A stretch of 11,312 nucleotides of DNA from contig NZ_KL585381.1 in the NCBI RefSeq assembly GCF_000721935.1, positions 223,030 to 234,341 on the forward strand, given 5' to 3'. Each line of letters starts with the position of its first letter. Positions within the stretch are counted from its first letter, which is position 1. The stretch is from Streptomyces sp. NRRL WC-3549 (GTDB lineage Bacteria > Actinomycetota > Actinomycetes > Streptomycetales > Streptomycetaceae). A program made the translations under genes and the position numbers. A model generated the notes under the pieces. The model searched no databases. It was not told the DNA's origin and saw nothing but the letters and a program-made list of their open reading frames with translations. Below are positions 10,026 through 11,312 of the stretch, piece by piece.

Positions 10026-11312
10026 GTGAACAGGCAGCGCAGCAGGGGCCGGGTGGCGTCGGCGGCGGCCGCGGCGATGTGCGCGGCGGCGATGCTGCCG
10101 GGACAGGCGCTGGCGGCGACCGGCCCGGAGGCGTACGCCTTCGACCCGGCGGCGAAGACGGTGCGCGGCGCGGAGAGCAACTCCGAGGCCGAGGAGCTGA
10201 CGCCGGGATCGGTCCACCGCAGCTCGATCAAGCCGGGCGAGAAGCTCTACTACCGCGTGGAGCTCGACGACAGGACCAACGCCTACGTCTCCGCGGTCGC
10301 CGTGCCGAAGGCCGGGCAGGTCGCGTACGGGGACGGCATCACCGTGGGCATCCGCAACCTGGACGACACCCGGTGCGGATCGGGGGACGCGTCCTTCGGG
10401 CCGGCGGAGTTCCCGCGTCCCATCGCCGCGTACGCCTCCCGGACGGTGGAGAAGGGCAGTACCGACCCGTGCGACGCGGCCGGCACCTACAACGTCCTGG
10501 TCGAGCGGGAGAGCAAGCCGACCTCGTCCCCCGCCGAATGGGACCTGGAGCTGCGCTTCACCTCCGAACCGGCGACGAAGTCCGGCCAGGCGCAGCCGAC
10601 CGCGGCACCCGAGAACTGGCCGTCGGCCTCACCGGTCCCGCCCACGGGCCGGCGGAAGCGGTCCGGCGGCAGCAGCTACTACGAGGCCACCAGCCTGGAG
10701 ACGGGCGTGTGGGCGGACACCGTCGCCCCGGGCCAGACGCGCTTCTACCGGGTGCCCGTGGACTGGGGCCAGCAGATCTTCGCGACGGCCGCGCTCAGCA
10801 ACGACAACAAGTCCACCGAGTACCACGGCAACGCCTTGGCGGTGGCGCTCGACAACCCGGCGCTCGGGCACGTCGACGGCACCACCGCGTCGTACTCGGG
10901 GAAGCCGGTCTCGGTCTCCCTGAGGCCGCTTCCCCCGGTGGCGTACGAGAACCGCCACGCCTCCGCCTCGGCCGTCGGCGCCATGCGGTTCGCCGGCTGG
11001 TACTACCTGTCGGTGACGCTCGATCCGGCGGTCGCCGAGCACTACGGGGACGACCCCATCGGTCTGACCCTCAGGGTCAGCGTCCGCGGCGAGGCCCGCT
11101 CCGGGCCCTACGCCGGGAGCGCGGGGATCTTCGGGGTCACCGACGGGGACAGGGACATGGCCCGGAGCGGGCAGAGCGCCCCGCAGGCCGAGAGGAGCGG
11201 CACCATGACGACGGTGGCCGCCGCCGGGATCGGCACGGGGTCGGTGCTGGTGCTCGGACTGGGGGTGTGGACGCTGCTGGCCAGGCGCCGGCCCGCCGTT
11301 CCCGCGCCGGCA
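10026..11312 (+). CDS. Secreted, C-terminally anchored protein with duplicated beta-rich module (3' end outside window)
   Basis: The frame is open from GTG at 10026 (GAGGGG 6 nt upstream) to the window edge: 429 codons, no stop seen. Residues 1-30 form a signal peptide with likely cleavage after QALA. Residues about 31-180 and 218-355 look like two related beta-rich modules: SSIKPGEKLYYRVELD (66-81) resembles ADTVAPGQTRFYRVPVD (230-246), and each is followed by an alternating hydrophobic strand. Module 1 has Cys117 and Cys149, a possible disulfide. A Pro/Ala/Ser linker with RRKR (209-212) joins the modules. After a polar stretch, a membrane segment (about 396-419) is followed by RRR, the arrangement of a type I membrane protein, so the end of the gene is probably near. 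The modules faintly resemble PPC-type binding domains. I do not recognise the family and see no catalytic motif. Confidence 0.8.
   Translation, partial: MNRQRSRGRVASAAAAAMCAAAMLPGQALAATGPEAYAFDPAAKTVRGAESNSEAEELTPGSVHRSSIKPGEKLYYRVELDDRTNAYVSAVAVPKAGQVAYGDGITVGIRNLDDTRCGSGDASFGPAEFPRPIAAYASRTVEKGSTDPCDAAGTYNVLVERESKPTSSPAEWDLELRFTSEPATKSGQAQPTAAPENWPSASPVPPTGRRKRSGGSSYYEATSLETGVWADTVAPGQTRFYRVPVDWGQQIFATAALSNDNKSTEYHGNALAVALDNPALGHVDGTTASYSGKPVSVSLRPLPPVAYENRHASASAVGAMRFAGWYYLSVTLDPAVAEHYGDDPIGLTLRVSVRGEARSGPYAGSAGIFGVTDGDRDMARSGQSAPQAERSGTMTTVAAAGIGTGSVLVLGLGVWTLLARRRPAVPAPA

Noticed and set aside
9775..10029. 84-codon + strand frame ending in a GTGA overlap with the secreted-protein start
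   Set aside because: The overlap looks like coupling, but the sequence is Arg/Ala/Pro-rich noise without a good start signal, and the 10026 GTG has its own ribosome binding site.
9497..10231. 244-codon - strand frame across the intergenic region and the start of the secreted-protein gene
   Set aside because: It runs opposite the DLW-39-like gene, its terminator and a signal peptide, and has low-complexity composition.

Overview
The window looks like a core chromosomal segment from a Streptomyces species or close relative. The evidence is very high GC in third codon positions, frequent GTG starts, and the gene order gnd - recF - DUF721/dciA - gyrB - gyrA - DUF3566 - tRNA-Ile(GAU), which in actinobacteria lies just downstream of dnaA-oriC-dnaN. 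dnaN and oriC would lie to the left, outside the window. Identification rests on recognised protein motifs and gene order; no database search was run.

Left part (1-2642): gnd (short-form 6-phosphogluconate dehydrogenase), recF and a DUF721/DciA-type gene, all on the + strand and closely spaced. recF carries a frameshift close to its 3' end. The reading frame leaves the conserved path after the Walker B region and stops at 1990. The expected C-terminus continues in another frame to 2073, where it overlaps the GTG of the DUF721 gene. The pattern fits a 4-nt deletion between short GGC repeats.

Middle part (2643-7740): a 390-nt non-coding stretch holds tandem hairpins, several inverted and direct repeats and a likely promoter. 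The two DNA gyrase genes follow, gyrB (GTG start at 3033) and gyrA (ATG at 5125), 46 nt apart and evidently one operon. A DUF3566 membrane protein gene begins 3 nt after the gyrA stop.

Right part (8434-11312): a tRNA-Ile(GAU) gene has its own -35/-10 promoter, an encoded CCA and a strong terminator. It is followed by a convergent - strand gene for a small exported protein, a divergently placed 44-aa DLW-39-like membrane microprotein with a strong terminator, and a large secreted, C-terminally anchored protein of unknown function. That last gene runs off the window end and appears to contain a duplicated beta-rich module.

The replication and topology genes form a functional neighbourhood: RecF for gap repair, DciA for helicase loading, and GyrA2B2 for negative supercoiling. 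gnd supplies pentose-phosphate flux. I see no insertion sequence, CRISPR array, prophage or defence system. The most notable items are the recF lesion, the unusually structured gyrB upstream region and the uncharacterised envelope proteins on the right.
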